From Leminorella grimontii ATCC 33999 = DSM 5078 (GTDB lineage Bacteria; Pseudomonadota; Gammaproteobacteria; Enterobacterales; Enterobacteriaceae): a stretch of 64,000 bases of DNA. The stretch lies in contig NZ_AUUA01000002.1 of assembly GCF_000439085.1 (NCBI RefSeq), positions 62,001 to 126,000 on the forward strand, read 5' to 3'. The notes under the pieces were generated by a model. The model was given only the letters and a program-made list of their open reading frames with translations, was not told where the DNA came from and made no database searches. Shown here one piece after another: positions 9,036 to 16,544 of the stretch; position 1 is the stretch's first letter, and the number at the start of each line of letters is the position of its first letter. The position numbers and the translations under genes are program-made.

Positions 9036-9734
9036 ATGCTGACTATTGATAGCCTGTGTTGGCTTTGCCTGCAACCGTTACGCATCGCCCGACACGGCGT
9101 TTGTTCCGTTTGCCTGACGTTGATACCCAAGCTTCCATCCTGCTGCCCGCGCTGCGGGCTACCGGCGCGCAGTGAAAAGGTGCCCTGCCCGGAATGTCGG
9201 GCGCGTCCTCCCGCCTGGTCGCAGCTGATTGCCGTCAGCGACTACGTTTACCCGCTAAAGTGGCTAATCGCCCGCCTCAAGTTTCAGCGCGAAGACAAAT
9301 ATGCGCCAACGCTCGCCCGTCTGATGCTGTTAGCCTGGCTGGAAGCCCGCAGGCGGCGTGGGCTAATGCGCCCCGACCTGCTGCTTCCCGTACCTCTACA
9401 TCGGATGCGCCACTGGCGGCGGGGCTTTAACCAGTCGGAGCGCGTCGTCCGCCTGCTCTCAAAGTGGGCGGGATGCCGAACGCACGCCTCGGCGCTGGTT
9501 CGGATCAGGGCCACCCAGCCCCAGCAGTCGCTGGAAGCTCAGCGGCGAAAAGATAACCTGCTCGGCGCATTTGCCTGCCGGGCCGACGTCAGGGGGCTTC
9601 ACGTCGCCATCTTTGACGACGTCGTCACGACGGGCAGCACGGTCGAAGAAATTGGACAGCTTTTGTTACACCATGGGGCAGCGTCGGTGCAGGTTTGGTG
9701 TTTGTGCCGCACCTTGAAGAGTGAAAGCAAATAG
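9036..9734 (+). CDS. gntX: ComF/GntX-type phosphoribosyltransferase-like protein
   Basis: A 232-residue protein (E. coli GntX 227). The ATG at 9036 is chosen over an in-frame TTG at 9018 because AAGGAG lies 5 bases upstream and homologues start MLT. Two CxxC zinc-ribbon pairs (CWLC/CSVC and CPRC/CPEC) come before residue 65. A PRTase fold follows, with RRGFNQS and the PRPP loop IFDDVVTTGST. The family is related to ComF of natural transformation; in E. coli gntX/comF is implicated in DNA utilisation. The biochemical activity is unproven. It is followed by nfuA. Confidence 0.93.
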   Translation: MLTIDSLCWLCLQPLRIARHGVCSVCLTLIPKLPSCCPRCGLPARSEKVPCPECRARPPAWSQLIAVSDYVYPLKWLIARLKFQREDKYAPTLARLMLLAWLEARRRRGLMRPDLLLPVPLHRMRHWRRGFNQSERVVRLLSKWAGCRTHASALVRIRATQPQQSLEAQRRKDNLLGAFACRADVRGLHVAIFDDVVTTGSTVEEIGQLLLHHGAASVQVWCLCRTLKSESK

Positions 9735-9776
9735 GCGTATTATATCCGACAAGAAAGGTCAACTACTGAGCATGTC

Positions 9777-10355
9777 ATGATTACTATTACCGAATCCGCC
9801 CAATCGCATTTCCAAAAGCTGCTTTCCAGCCAGGAAGAAGGCACGCAGATCCGCGTGTTTGTAATTAATCCCGGTACGCCAACCGCCGAGTGCGGCGTTT
9901 CCTACTGCCCGCCGGACGCCGTAGAGGCGAACGACACCGAGCTTAAGTTTAGCGGCTTCTCTGCTTACGTAGACGAAATCAGCGCACCGTTCCTGGAAGA
10001 CGCGCTGATCGACTTCGTGACCGACCAGCTGGGCTCCCAGCTCACGCTGAAAGCGCCTAACGCTAAAATGCGTAAAGTAGACGACGACGCGCCGCTGATT
10101 GAGCGCGTAGAGTACATTCTACAGTCTCAAATCAACCCTCAGCTGGCGGGCCACGGCGGTCGCGTGTCGCTGATGGAAATCACCGACGACGGCTACGCCA
10201 TTCTGCAGTTCGGCGGCGGCTGTAACGGTTGTTCCATGGTTGATTACACCCTGAAAGAAGGCATCGAGAAAGAGCTGCTCACGCGCTTCCCCGAGCTTAA
10301 GGGCGTGAAGGACCTGACTGAACACCAAAGCGGCGAGCACTCCTATTACCGCTAA
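9777..10355 (+). CDS. nfuA: Fe-S biogenesis protein NfuA
   Basis: A 192-residue protein (E. coli 191). The N-terminal degenerate A-type carrier domain spans about 1-95. The C-terminal NifU-like domain carries the cluster-binding pair Cys149-x2-Cys152 in [12 protein letters not shown]. NfuA carries a [4Fe-4S] cluster and delivers it to apo-targets, such as lipoyl synthase, during oxidative stress or iron limitation. The ATG at 9777 gives the family N-terminus MITITESAQ; the ATG at 9772 hits a stop at once. An intrinsic terminator follows. Confidence 0.97.
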   Translation: MITITESAQSHFQKLLSSQEEGTQIRVFVINPGTPTAECGVSYCPPDAVEANDTELKFSGFSAYVDEISAPFLEDALIDFVTDQLGSQLTLKAPNAKMRKVDDDAPLIERVEYILQSQINPQLAGHGGRVSLMEITDDGYAILQFGGGCNGCSMVDYTLKEGIEKELLTRFPELKGVKDLTEHQSGEHSYYR

Positions 10356-10376
10356 CACGATCAGTGTGAAATGAAC

Positions 10377-10400
10377 AAAGGGAGCCTTGGCTCCCTTTTT
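10377..10400 (+). terminator. Intrinsic terminator of nfuA
   Basis: A 10-bp perfect stem AAAGGGAGCC / GGCTCCCTTT with a 2-base centre TT is followed by more T, 21 bp after the nfuA stop. An almost identical hairpin lies at 10705-10726. Confidence 0.85.
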
Positions 10401-10704
10401 CAGCCTGTTGGCAAACTATCCTAATTAGCTTCAGAGGATATTCCGGCCGAAAATGCAATCTACCTATATAACCATCGTGTTCGGCCGGAAAGACGCTTGT
10501 ATTAGCTTTGGGAGTGCGGCGGGCCTAGGCTGCCTACGGGCCGTTATGAAGCCCTTCGGGCTTCACCCTTTCAGGGCCAGCGCAAGCGCTGTTCAAATCA
10601 GCTTACACTGATTTGTCGTTGGCTTACGCCAAGTCGACCCCCACGGCACCCTCTCCCGCCGTTTGACCCCGTTGGTTTGATTCAAGACCTTTGTCATCAA
10701 TCTC
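10401..10704. other. Palindrome-rich non-coding block between nfuA and ansB
   Basis: About 300 bp with no plausible protein but with dense inverted repeats. TTCCGGCCGAA (10441-10451) pairs with TTCGGCCGGAA (10480-10490). CGGCGGG (10517-10523) pairs with CCCGCCG (10655-10661). A GTTGGC/GCCAAG-type hairpin lies near 10618-10633, and the four-hairpin cassette is at 10543-10615. In E. coli, gntT follows nfuA; here that gene is absent. Confidence 0.6.
10543..10615 (-). repeat. Stand-alone multi-hairpin cassette (copy C)
   Basis: Read leftward: CAAATCAG/CTGATTTG, then AAC, then AGCG-CTTG-CGCT, CCC/GGG and GAAGCCC/GGGCTTC, ending ATAAC. This is the stem order and spacing of the cassettes inserted in the ERICs at 2261, 46243 and 46367, and the junction GA|CAAA is the same. 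The flanking sequence is not ERIC. It could be a structured RNA element or a mobile palindromic unit. Confidence 0.65.
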
Positions 10705-10726
10705 AAAGGGAGCCTAGGCTCCCTTT
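10705..10726. terminator. Second terminator-like hairpin, near-copy of the nfuA terminator
   Basis: The stem AAAGGGAGCC / GGCTCCCTTT with centre TA is followed on the plus strand by TATTATTTATT. It sits 20 bp past the ansB stop (leftward gene) and differs from 10377-10398 by one base. It can serve ansB and block readthrough in the other direction. Confidence 0.65.
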
Positions 10727-10745
10727 ATTATTTATTCATTCCCAA

Positions 10746-11798
10746 TCAGCGCTGACTATCAAAATATCCCGCAATCTGCTTCAAATCCGCGCCGCTCGCC
10801 AGCGCAAGCTGGAGTAAAATGCGCGATTTTTGCGGATTGAGGAAGCCTGAACCGATAGCGAACGACTTTGAGCTTACGTAGCCCGCTCCGGCTCTCGTCG
10901 CCATCACGACGGGAATGCCTTTTTCGCTCAGCTGTTTAATCGCCTCCTCCATTTTGCTGGAAACGTTGCCGTTGCCGCTGCCCGCAACGACAATGCCCTT
11001 AGCGCCGTTCTTTAAGGCGGCGTCAAGCATGGCCGGCAGCTGATCCTGATAGGAGTATAGGATCTCAACGGCAGGCAGGCTGTCGAGCTTGCTGACGTCA
11101 AAGAAGGCGCTGTCGACGGGTTTTGCCGGGGTGTAATAGAACTTCGGCTTGCCGCTGACAAAGACGCCCAGATAGCCCGGCTCATAGGCCTTAAAGGTAT
11201 CTATCGTGGTTGAGTTCGTCTTGGTGGTATAAAACGCCGAGCCTATGCGATCGTTAAGCACCACCATCACGCCGCGCTTCTGCGCCTTTTTATCCGCGGC
11301 TAACGTCACGGCCTCCAGCAGGTTCATCGGGCCGTCGGCGCTGATGGCCGTGGCAGGGCGCATGGCGCCGACCAGCACTACCGGCTTATCGCTTTTTACC
11401 GTTAAATCAAGGAAAAAGGCCGTTTCCTCAAGGGTATCCGTACCGTGAGTAACCACCACGCCCTGCTGCCCTTCGCTACCGAGGAGCCCGTTTATCCGCT
11501 TGCTTAGCGTTAACAATATTTCGCTGCTGATATTTCCGCTGATGGTGTTGGAAATCTGTTCGCCTTTCACCGTTGCGACGTCGCTCATTTCCGGCACCGC
11601 TTTTATCAATACGTCAATGCCCAGCGACCCCGCCTTGTAGTCGGTGGTATCGGTGTTAGATGCAGAGCTTCCGGCAATCGTGCCGCCGGTGGCTAAAATG
11701 GTAACGTTCGGCTTGGCCACATCGGCCGCCGCCAGCGCGGGCGCAGCGGCACAAACCAGCGCGCCGGACAGCAGCGCGCTCAATAGCGCTTTTTTCAT
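10746..11798 (-). CDS. ansB: Periplasmic L-asparaginase II
   Basis: A 350-residue protein (E. coli AnsB 348). The ATG at 11798 is preferred over a GTG two codons upstream because GAGGGG is 7 bases before it. The signal peptide MKKALLSALLSGALVCAA is followed by an APALA cleavage motif. Both catalytic triad regions are present: ILATGGTIAGSS (nucleophile Thr) and VVTHGTDTLEETAFFLDL. It hydrolyses L-asparagine to aspartate and ammonia in the periplasm. It is the last of three leftward genes after a DcuC-type transporter and an M20 hydrolase, which suggests that aspartate is taken up and used, possibly for fumarate respiration. Confidence 0.95.
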   Translation of the reverse strand: MKKALLSALLSGALVCAAAPALAAADVAKPNVTILATGGTIAGSSASNTDTTDYKAGSLGIDVLIKAVPEMSDVATVKGEQISNTISGNISSEILLTLSKRINGLLGSEGQQGVVVTHGTDTLEETAFFLDLTVKSDKPVVLVGAMRPATAISADGPMNLLEAVTLAADKKAQKRGVMVVLNDRIGSAFYTTKTNSTTIDTFKAYEPGYLGVFVSGKPKFYYTPAKPVDSAFFDVSKLDSLPAVEILYSYQDQLPAMLDAALKNGAKGIVVAGSGNGNVSSKMEEAIKQLSEKGIPVVMATRAGAGYVSSKSFAIGSGFLNPQKSRILLQLALASGADLKQIAGYFDSQR

Positions 11799-11879
11799 AA
11801 TCACACCCCTCGTAATAGGTTAGAAAAACCATTTTCTATGCGGCCAGCGCAGGCGCTTTGCCGCGACTATTGCCATTTC

Positions 11880-13154
11880 TCACGCTGACAGGCGTTTAAG
11901 CAGGCCGGTAAAAATGGAGAATCCGGTAAACAGCTGTTTTTCATCAATATCAAACTCGGCCTGATGGTGCCCGGCTGGAATATCTGAACCGACGACAAAA
12001 TAGGCCGCCTTGCCGCCGTGGGCCTGCACTCGCTTAATCAACAGCGTTGCGTCCTCGCTGCCGTTGAAGTTCATCGTGCGCTGGACTTCCTTCACGCCGG
12101 GAACGGTTTGCGCAATGTCGGTCACGTACGCGGTCATCTCGTCATCGGGGATGAAATCCACCGCTTCCCCCATAACTTCCGTTTCCAACTCGACGTCAAA
12201 GCTTTGTGCAACACCCTTTGCACGCCTTAGGGCCTCTTCGGTCATGTAGTTATTAATCTTTTCATTTTCTCCGCGCACTTCGACCTGCATTTCGGCAAAC
12301 GACGGTATGACGTTGCGCCCTTCGCCTGCTTTCAGCACGCCGACGTTGACGCGGGTCATGCCTTCGCCGTGGGTCGGCAGGCTCATAATCTGCACCGTTG
12401 CGTTACAGGCCGCCAACAGCGCGTTTTTCCCCGCGTGCGGCTCCATGCCGGCGTGGGCGGCCTTGCCCTTAAAGCGCATATCCATCTTCAGCGTGGAGAG
12501 ATAGCGCTCCGGCGCAGCGACAACCACGCCGCTGGGAATATCACAGCCGAGATGGCCGCAGGCAAAGTAGTCGACGTCGTCAAGAATACCGCTCTCGGCG
12601 ATAGGCCTCGCGCCCCTGACGCCCTCCTCCGCCGGTTGAAAAATAAGTTTGATAACGCCCTTTAACGGCATGTCCCTGTTCTCAACAAGCCAGCGGGCTA
12701 CGCCCAGCCCTATCGCCGTGTGGCCGTCATGGCCGCAGGCGTGCATATAGCCGGGGTTGGTTGAGCCAAAGCCCTCCCGATTCGGTGCGTGTTCGTTTCG
12801 ATCGGTTTCCTGCACGTTAACGCAGTCAATATCAAAGCGAAACGCAACGGTCGGGCCAGGACGTCCGGTGTCAAACACCACGGCGCATCCGGTATAGTCG
12901 CCGATGCGCGCCAGCAGCGCATCATCGATCCCGCGCTCTTTTGCCGCCCGCTTCGCCTTTTCTACAATGGCCGGGCTACGCCCGCGAACGAAGGCGGGAT
13001 TAATAATACTTTCACCGGTTAAAACGGTATGCCCCATAGCTTCAAGTTTTTCGATAAGCCTGGCGGTGGTGACAAATTCAGCCCAGCCCGTTTCAGGATA
13101 GCGATGAAACTCACGCCGCCATTTAACTAACGTATCGTTGTCTATCGTTGTCAT
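11880..13154 (-). CDS. M20 family amidohydrolase (AbgA-like)
   Basis: A 424-residue M20/dinuclear-metal hydrolase. Metal-site signatures are RFDIDCVNVQE, the YMHACGHDGHTAIGLG histidines, the FQPAEEGVRGA glutamates and a late GHHQAEFDIDE histidine. The dimerisation insert carries GKAAHAGMEPHAGKNAL. It resembles subunit A of p-aminobenzoyl-glutamate hydrolase (AbgA, 436 aa), but no abgB- or abgT-like gene is adjacent, so the substrate may be another N-acyl amino acid. It lies 28 bp downstream of the DcuC-type gene with an AGGAAA ribosome site. There is no signal peptide, so it should be cytoplasmic. Confidence 0.85.
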   Translation of the reverse strand: MTTIDNDTLVKWRREFHRYPETGWAEFVTTARLIEKLEAMGHTVLTGESIINPAFVRGRSPAIVEKAKRAAKERGIDDALLARIGDYTGCAVVFDTGRPGPTVAFRFDIDCVNVQETDRNEHAPNREGFGSTNPGYMHACGHDGHTAIGLGVARWLVENRDMPLKGVIKLIFQPAEEGVRGARPIAESGILDDVDYFACGHLGCDIPSGVVVAAPERYLSTLKMDMRFKGKAAHAGMEPHAGKNALLAACNATVQIMSLPTHGEGMTRVNVGVLKAGEGRNVIPSFAEMQVEVRGENEKINNYMTEEALRRAKGVAQSFDVELETEVMGEAVDFIPDDEMTAYVTDIAQTVPGVKEVQRTMNFNGSEDATLLIKRVQAHGGKAAYFVVGSDIPAGHHQAEFDIDEKQLFTGFSIFTGLLKRLSA

Positions 13155-13182
13155 CTTTACTTTCCTATTTTGCGTAATCCAA

Positions 13183-14550
13183 CTAGAGCGCGTAGCGAAT
13201 AAAAGCGGCGATTAACGTAGCTATCGTCCCTACGGCCAAAGGCACTGCGGTTCTTTTCACGACGTCGATAGGGCTTGCCTTAACGACCGAGGCAACGATG
13301 ATAACGACGGCGGAAACCGGCGATATGGCGCGAACCAGGTTAGATGTGAATTGCATCGGCAGCGCAACCATTATCGGATCGACGTGGGCCTGATTAGCAA
13401 TCGACGGAATGATTTCGATAAAGGAATAGAACACCGCGTTGCCGCTGCCGCTGATAAACGTAATCAGTGCAGTAAGGCCGGAGAATATAAACATCAGGCC
13501 AACGCCGGCGTTATCGACGTTTTTCACTACGCCGGAAATCATGTCGATAATGCCAATCGCATTCAGGCCGGCAACCAGCGTTCCGGCCGCAACGATAAGC
13601 ACCACCACCTGTGAGAATCCTTCTCCCATGCCTTTGAAGAACAGGCCCGCCTGCGTCATCTGCTCTTTAACGTCGCGCTTGCGGATAAGCTCGGTCACGA
13701 ACGCCAGCGCAAAGGAAAAGAGAGTTATCTCTACCAGGCCAACCTTAATCTGGCGGAAAAACAGCCCCAGCACGATGATAAGAATAAGGGGAACCAGCGG
13801 GAACAGTGCATAGTAAGCGGGTGGAAGCGCCTTCGCGCTTTCAAGCTTGCTCTCATCCACGTCGGTGAATGCCGCCTCGCCCTGGCGTTTGTCCATATAT
13901 TTCTGCCAGAAATAGTGCGCAATTCCCATCAGGACCAAAACCGGCAGCGAAATAACCGCATGGTGCACAGTGACATAATCAACGACGTGCTCAAAGCCCA
14001 GCAGCCTTGCCGCCACCACGTTATCGCCGCCCAGCGGCGTCGGCATAATGGTCGCCGTCGTGGCGATGATTCCGGCGGCCGTCATTGACGACATCTTTGC
14101 CGCCCGCAGTATCGGATACAGCGTCGCCATTAAAATAACCGCCAGAGAAGACGCGCTCGGGATAACCAGAGACAGCAGGTTACCGAGCCAGAATACGATA
14201 GGCACCAGTATGTACGGCGATCGGATTTTCGAAATCGGTTTCGACACCAGGTGAACCGCCGCGTCGTTTGCGCCGATGCGCGACATATAGGAAGAGAAGC
14301 CGAAGAGAACCATGATGATGATGCCGGCTCCGCCAAACTGTTTAATAAACCCTAACTGAATCTGTTTTAACGGATCGAGCCAAACGTTTCCCGTACTTTG
14401 CTTCACGTCTAAAACGGGCATCCCCAGAGTCGCCGCACCGACCATCAGCGCGATACCGGCAACAAACAAGACAAGCTTCGCTTCGTAATTCTTCGCTATT
14501 GCATAGCCTGCTAATACAAGCACTATTACACTGATTATGATTACAGTCAT
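13183..14550 (-). CDS. dcuC: DcuC family C4-dicarboxylate transporter
   Basis: A 455-residue, highly hydrophobic protein with about 12 membrane segments. Family stretches include FGGAGIIIMVLFGFSSYMSRIG, NLLSLVIPSASSLAVILMATLYP and SGSGNAVFYSFIEIIP. DcuC of E. coli (461 aa) exports succinate during fermentation and exchanges C4-dicarboxylates, including aspartate. It is the first gene of the operon with the M20 hydrolase and ansB, preceded by GAGG at good spacing. The genomic link to asparaginase suggests an aspartate or asparagine-derived substrate, but this is inference. It may equally be a DcuC paralogue with a different substrate. Confidence 0.85.
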   Translation of the reverse strand: MTVIIISVIVLVLAGYAIAKNYEAKLVLFVAGIALMVGAATLGMPVLDVKQSTGNVWLDPLKQIQLGFIKQFGGAGIIIMVLFGFSSYMSRIGANDAAVHLVSKPISKIRSPYILVPIVFWLGNLLSLVIPSASSLAVILMATLYPILRAAKMSSMTAAGIIATTATIMPTPLGGDNVVAARLLGFEHVVDYVTVHHAVISLPVLVLMGIAHYFWQKYMDKRQGEAAFTDVDESKLESAKALPPAYYALFPLVPLILIIVLGLFFRQIKVGLVEITLFSFALAFVTELIRKRDVKEQMTQAGLFFKGMGEGFSQVVVLIVAAGTLVAGLNAIGIIDMISGVVKNVDNAGVGLMFIFSGLTALITFISGSGNAVFYSFIEIIPSIANQAHVDPIMVALPMQFTSNLVRAISPVSAVVIIVASVVKASPIDVVKRTAVPLAVGTIATLIAAFIRYAL

Positions 14551-14580
14551 AGCCGCCTCACGTTAACTCTTCTTATTAAA

Positions 14581-14598
14581 TATCTTCAAATGAAGATA
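14581..14598. promoter_or_regulatory. Perfect palindromic operator, dcuC side
   Basis: TATCTTCAAATGAAGATA is an 18-bp perfect palindrome 31 bp upstream of the dcuC start. A related palindrome lies at 14721. MarR-family proteins typically bind such sites, and a marR gene is the next gene beyond eamA. Confidence 0.6.
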
Positions 14599-14720
14599 AA
14601 TCGAAGTATCAGCAATCAGCGTTGCTCACGCAATAGACAAAGTTAAAAACCTTGACCTCAGTATCAGTTTTGGCTTGACATCTTCTTCAGATAAAAACCC
14701 GCCTTGAATCTTTATATGAA

Positions 14721-14740
14721 GTATCTTAGCATGAAGATAC
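14721..14740. promoter_or_regulatory. Related palindromic operator, eamA side
   Basis: GTATCTT and AAGATAC surround AGCATG, 40 bp before eamA. It shares the TATCTT/AAGATA half-sites with 14581-14598. A further half-site pair, ATCTTC/TTCAGAT, is near 14680. The same regulator could therefore control both divergent promoters. Confidence 0.55.
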
Positions 14741-14780
14741 TTTCATTTTGATATAAACGACTAATTGAAAACCATTAATT

Positions 14781-15704
14781 ATGAAAAAAATATCTATTAT
14801 TGGTATCGCGTTGGCCCTGTCTGCGGCCTTCTTATGGGGAACGGCGGGGACGGCGCAAAGCTTCGTGCGTGGAGCGACCTCCCCCTACTGGATAGGGGCA
14901 TTCAGGCTGATGGTAGCCTGTTTGTTCTTTCACCTGCTTTTTTTCTATCGTGCGTCCGTCGGCGGAAAAGCCCAAGACGGCCATGCCATTCATTTGCCCC
15001 ATACGCTCGGTAGAAAAGAATACTGGCTGCTTATCGCTATTGCCGGGGTGTGTATGGGGCTTTATAACCTGGCGTTTTTTGCCGGCATAAAGGCAACGGG
15101 TATCGCCATAGGTACGGCGACCACCATCGGCAGCGCGCCGATTTGGGCCGGGCTCATGCAGGCCATCGGGATGAAAAAGCCCCTGCCTGGAATTTGGTGG
15201 CTCGGTACGCTTTGCGCCACGGCGGGCGGAACCTGGATGGTGATTTCACAAAGCGACTCCTGGCAGATAAACGCTACAGGGCTGCTTATTTGCCTAAGCG
15301 CCGGATTCTGTTACGCGCTTTATACGCTGGTCAGCAAAAGGCTGGTAAGCACTTCGTCACCGCTCACTATCACAAAGCATACGTTCACCACCGCCATTTT
15401 TATTGCAACGCCCATTGCCTGGGCGCTGGCGGGTACGCCGACGATAAGCCCGATGAGCGTAGCCGTTATACTCTATCTGGGGCTGTTGACCACGGGGGTT
15501 GCCTATCTGCTCTATACGCAGGCCTTAAGGCACATCAGCGCCCCAACCGGCGTCGCGCTGGGCCTTATTGAGCCTATCGTTGCGTTTATTCTGGCTATCG
15601 CCGTCGCGCACGAGGCGGTTAACCTGCTGGCGACGGTCGGGCTATGCCTAATACTGGTCGGGCTGTGGTTGGTATTACGCTCGGAAAGCCAGCAGAAGGC
15701 GTAG
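14781..15704 (+). CDS. EamA/DMT family transporter
   Basis: A 307-residue membrane protein of the drug/metabolite transporter superfamily with ten predicted helices. It has two EamA repeats: the first around AFLWGTAGTAQSF to GTATTIGSAPIWAGL, the second from CLSAGFCYALYTLVSKRL to APTGVALGLIEPIVAFILA. Members export amino acids, purines or other metabolites; the substrate cannot be read from sequence. It is divergent from dcuC and convergent with the marR gene. The ribosome site is weak. It is probably controlled by the palindromes upstream. Confidence 0.85.
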   Translation: MKKISIIGIALALSAAFLWGTAGTAQSFVRGATSPYWIGAFRLMVACLFFHLLFFYRASVGGKAQDGHAIHLPHTLGRKEYWLLIAIAGVCMGLYNLAFFAGIKATGIAIGTATTIGSAPIWAGLMQAIGMKKPLPGIWWLGTLCATAGGTWMVISQSDSWQINATGLLICLSAGFCYALYTLVSKRLVSTSSPLTITKHTFTTAIFIATPIAWALAGTPTISPMSVAVILYLGLLTTGVAYLLYTQALRHISAPTGVALGLIEPIVAFILAIAVAHEAVNLLATVGLCLILVGLWLVLRSESQQKA

Positions 15705-15723
15705 TGTAGGGGTTTAATAAAAT

Positions 15724-15750
15724 AAAAGGCTCACGTTTGTGAGCCTTTTT
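15724..15750. terminator. Bidirectional terminator between eamA and marR
   Basis: An 11-bp stem AAAAGGCTCAC / GTGAGCCTTTT with a GTTT loop has T-runs in both directions. It lies between two convergent genes. Confidence 0.9.
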
Positions 15751-15768
15751 CATGATGAGGGTGCGGAG

Positions 15769-16299
15769 CTATTCGCTCTTTTCGTTGAGTTCGCTTTTTT
15801 GCGACTTGATGAGCTTCTTTAACAGCTCGGCTAGCTGCTCTCTGTCTTCGACATCAAGCCCCTGAATCAGCGCCTTCTCGATAGCCACGTGGGTCACCAC
15901 CGCCTCAAGGGTCAGCTTCCTGCCCTCGGGGGTGATCTTGACGATCACGCCTCGCCGGTCTGACGGATCGGGGATCCGGACGATGTATTTCTTTTCCTCA
16001 AGGCGATTGATGCGGTTAGACAGCCCGCCCGATGAAATAAGAATTTTCTTTTGCAGCTCTTTTGGCGACAGCTGGCGGTCGGGGTTTCGGGCCAGCGCGG
16101 CCAGCACTTCAAACTCACCGACGTTGAGGTTATAGCGCGCGAAGTTTGCGTCGACAAACTGAGAAATATAGTGGCTCATGCGCACAATCCGCGCAATCAC
16201 GGGCAGGCCGCTTAAATCCAGCGAAGGAACGGCGTCCAGCCACTCCTGAATGAGCTTATCAACAAAGTCTTTATTTGAGTCTTGTTTTATTTCTGTCAT
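15769..16299 (-). CDS. MarR family transcriptional regulator
   Basis: A 176-residue protein (177 if the GTG at 16302 is used). A winged helix-turn-helix occupies about residues 60-130: LNVGEFEVLAALARNP, SPKELQKKILISSGGLSNRI (recognition helix) and the wing DPSDRRGVIVKIT. N- and C-terminal helices form the dimer interface. MarR proteins usually repress a neighbouring transporter and release DNA on binding a small ligand. The palindromes at 14581 and 14721 are likely targets. It is longer than E. coli MarR (144 aa). Confidence 0.9.
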   Translation of the reverse strand: MTEIKQDSNKDFVDKLIQEWLDAVPSLDLSGLPVIARIVRMSHYISQFVDANFARYNLNVGEFEVLAALARNPDRQLSPKELQKKILISSGGLSNRINRLEEKKYIVRIPDPSDRRGVIVKITPEGRKLTLEAVVTHVAIEKALIQGLDVEDREQLAELLKKLIKSQKSELNEKSE

Positions 16300-16498
16300 C
16301 ACCGCAAACCCGGCTTGTAAGCCTGTTTTTAAGTTAAAATTCGCCTAGCGCCTTAGGCTGCGCCCCAGTCTATCATGAACTGATTAACGATCCACGCTCT
16401 CTAGCCTCCGCGTTTTCGCTTATATTTCATCTCGTTTTACAATAAGCAATGCGGTTTATGTCGAGTGGAGAGGCTCTACTGGCAGAAAAGCGCCATAA

Positions 16499-16520
16499 AA
16501 AAGGGGCTTTCGCCCCTTTT
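16499..16520 (-). terminator. Intrinsic terminator of glpD
   Basis: Read leftward: AAAAGGGGC / GCCCCTTTT with a 4-base loop, followed by further T, 24 bp past the glpD stop. Confidence 0.85.
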
Positions 16521-16544
16521 CACGTTTCACCGTCGACCAGACAA

